From: Mycolicibacterium aurum
Lineage (GTDB): Bacteria > Actinomycetota > Actinomycetes > Mycobacteriales > Mycobacteriaceae
Assembly (NCBI RefSeq): GCF_900637195.1
Contig: NZ_LR134356.1
Coordinates: 3,968,001 to 4,032,000, forward strand
Length of the DNA: 64,000 nucleotides
Direction of reading: 5' to 3'
Position numbers and translations under genes: made by a program. This document shows, one piece after another, positions 63,988-64,000 of the stretch. The notes below the pieces were generated by a model, which saw only the letters and a program-made list of their open reading frames with translations, made no database searches and was not told where the DNA came from. Within the stretch, counting starts at the first letter, position 1. Every line of letters begins with the position of its first letter.

Positions 63988-64000
63988 GTCGGTCTTCCTT

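Overview
The window is high-GC actinobacterial DNA, almost certainly from a fast-growing, environmental Mycolicibacterium/Mycobacterium. The left half keeps the gene order I know from M. tuberculosis (nadE, proB, obg, rpmA, rplU, rne, ndk, Rv2446c-like, folC, valS, Rv2449c-like, an rpf gene, mobA, korB, korA; Rv2438c to Rv2455c). Accessory genes are inserted into and after this backbone. I see no rRNA, tRNA, CRISPR array or prophage.

Layout. 1-5.2 kb: a cut enoyl-CoA hydratase-family gene, a CmtR-like metal sensor coupled to a short cation-efflux protein, nadE (opposite strand), a small heat-shock protein and a sirtuin. 5.2-7.1 kb: a P450 gene divergent from a tetR gene, with a perfect 9-3-9 operator between them. 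7.1-20.8 kb: housekeeping block on the minus strand (proB-obg, rpmA-rplU, rne, ndk, a DUF4233 gene-folC-valS, a DUF937 gene and an enoyl-reductase-like gene). 20.8-29.7 kb: inserted genes: an S9 peptidase, an Amt-type transporter with a one-helix partner, an IS30-family element whose transposase has an in-frame amber codon, a three-gene heme-dependent N-demethylase (dimethylamine monooxygenase-like) operon, and a divergent flavin monooxygenase. 29.7-35.6 kb: two tandem rpf genes, a 1-kb gene-free regulatory stretch, mobA, and korA-korB, whose junction holds a perfect 36-bp tandem repeat that reads as a coupled mini-ORF (MIRU-like).

35.8-58.6 kb is one large polyol/cyclitol catabolic locus. 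It has a complete myo-inositol route (IolG, IolE, IolD, IolB, IolC, a DKGP-aldolase-like protein, IolA) under a GntR regulator, a sugar ABC transporter, two LacI regulators and a PfkB kinase. It also carries three further Gfo/Idh dehydrogenases, three further IolE/Hyi-type TIM-barrel proteins and a phytanoyl-CoA-dioxygenase-type Fe(II)/2-oxoglutarate enzyme. A shared element (TGTCAGGACA, 5 bp, TTGAC) precedes both iolC and the transporter operon and links the two. The four-gene dioxygenase-dehydrogenase-isomerase-dehydrogenase operon at 37.9-41.9 kb is my best candidate for an undescribed pathway, perhaps for a modified cyclitol feeding the iol route.

58.6-64 kb: a CPA1 Na+/H+ antiporter, a beta-propeller lipoprotein, and a sulfur-handling operon (DUF302 protein, TauE/SafE exporter, persulfide-dioxygenase-rhodanese fusion).
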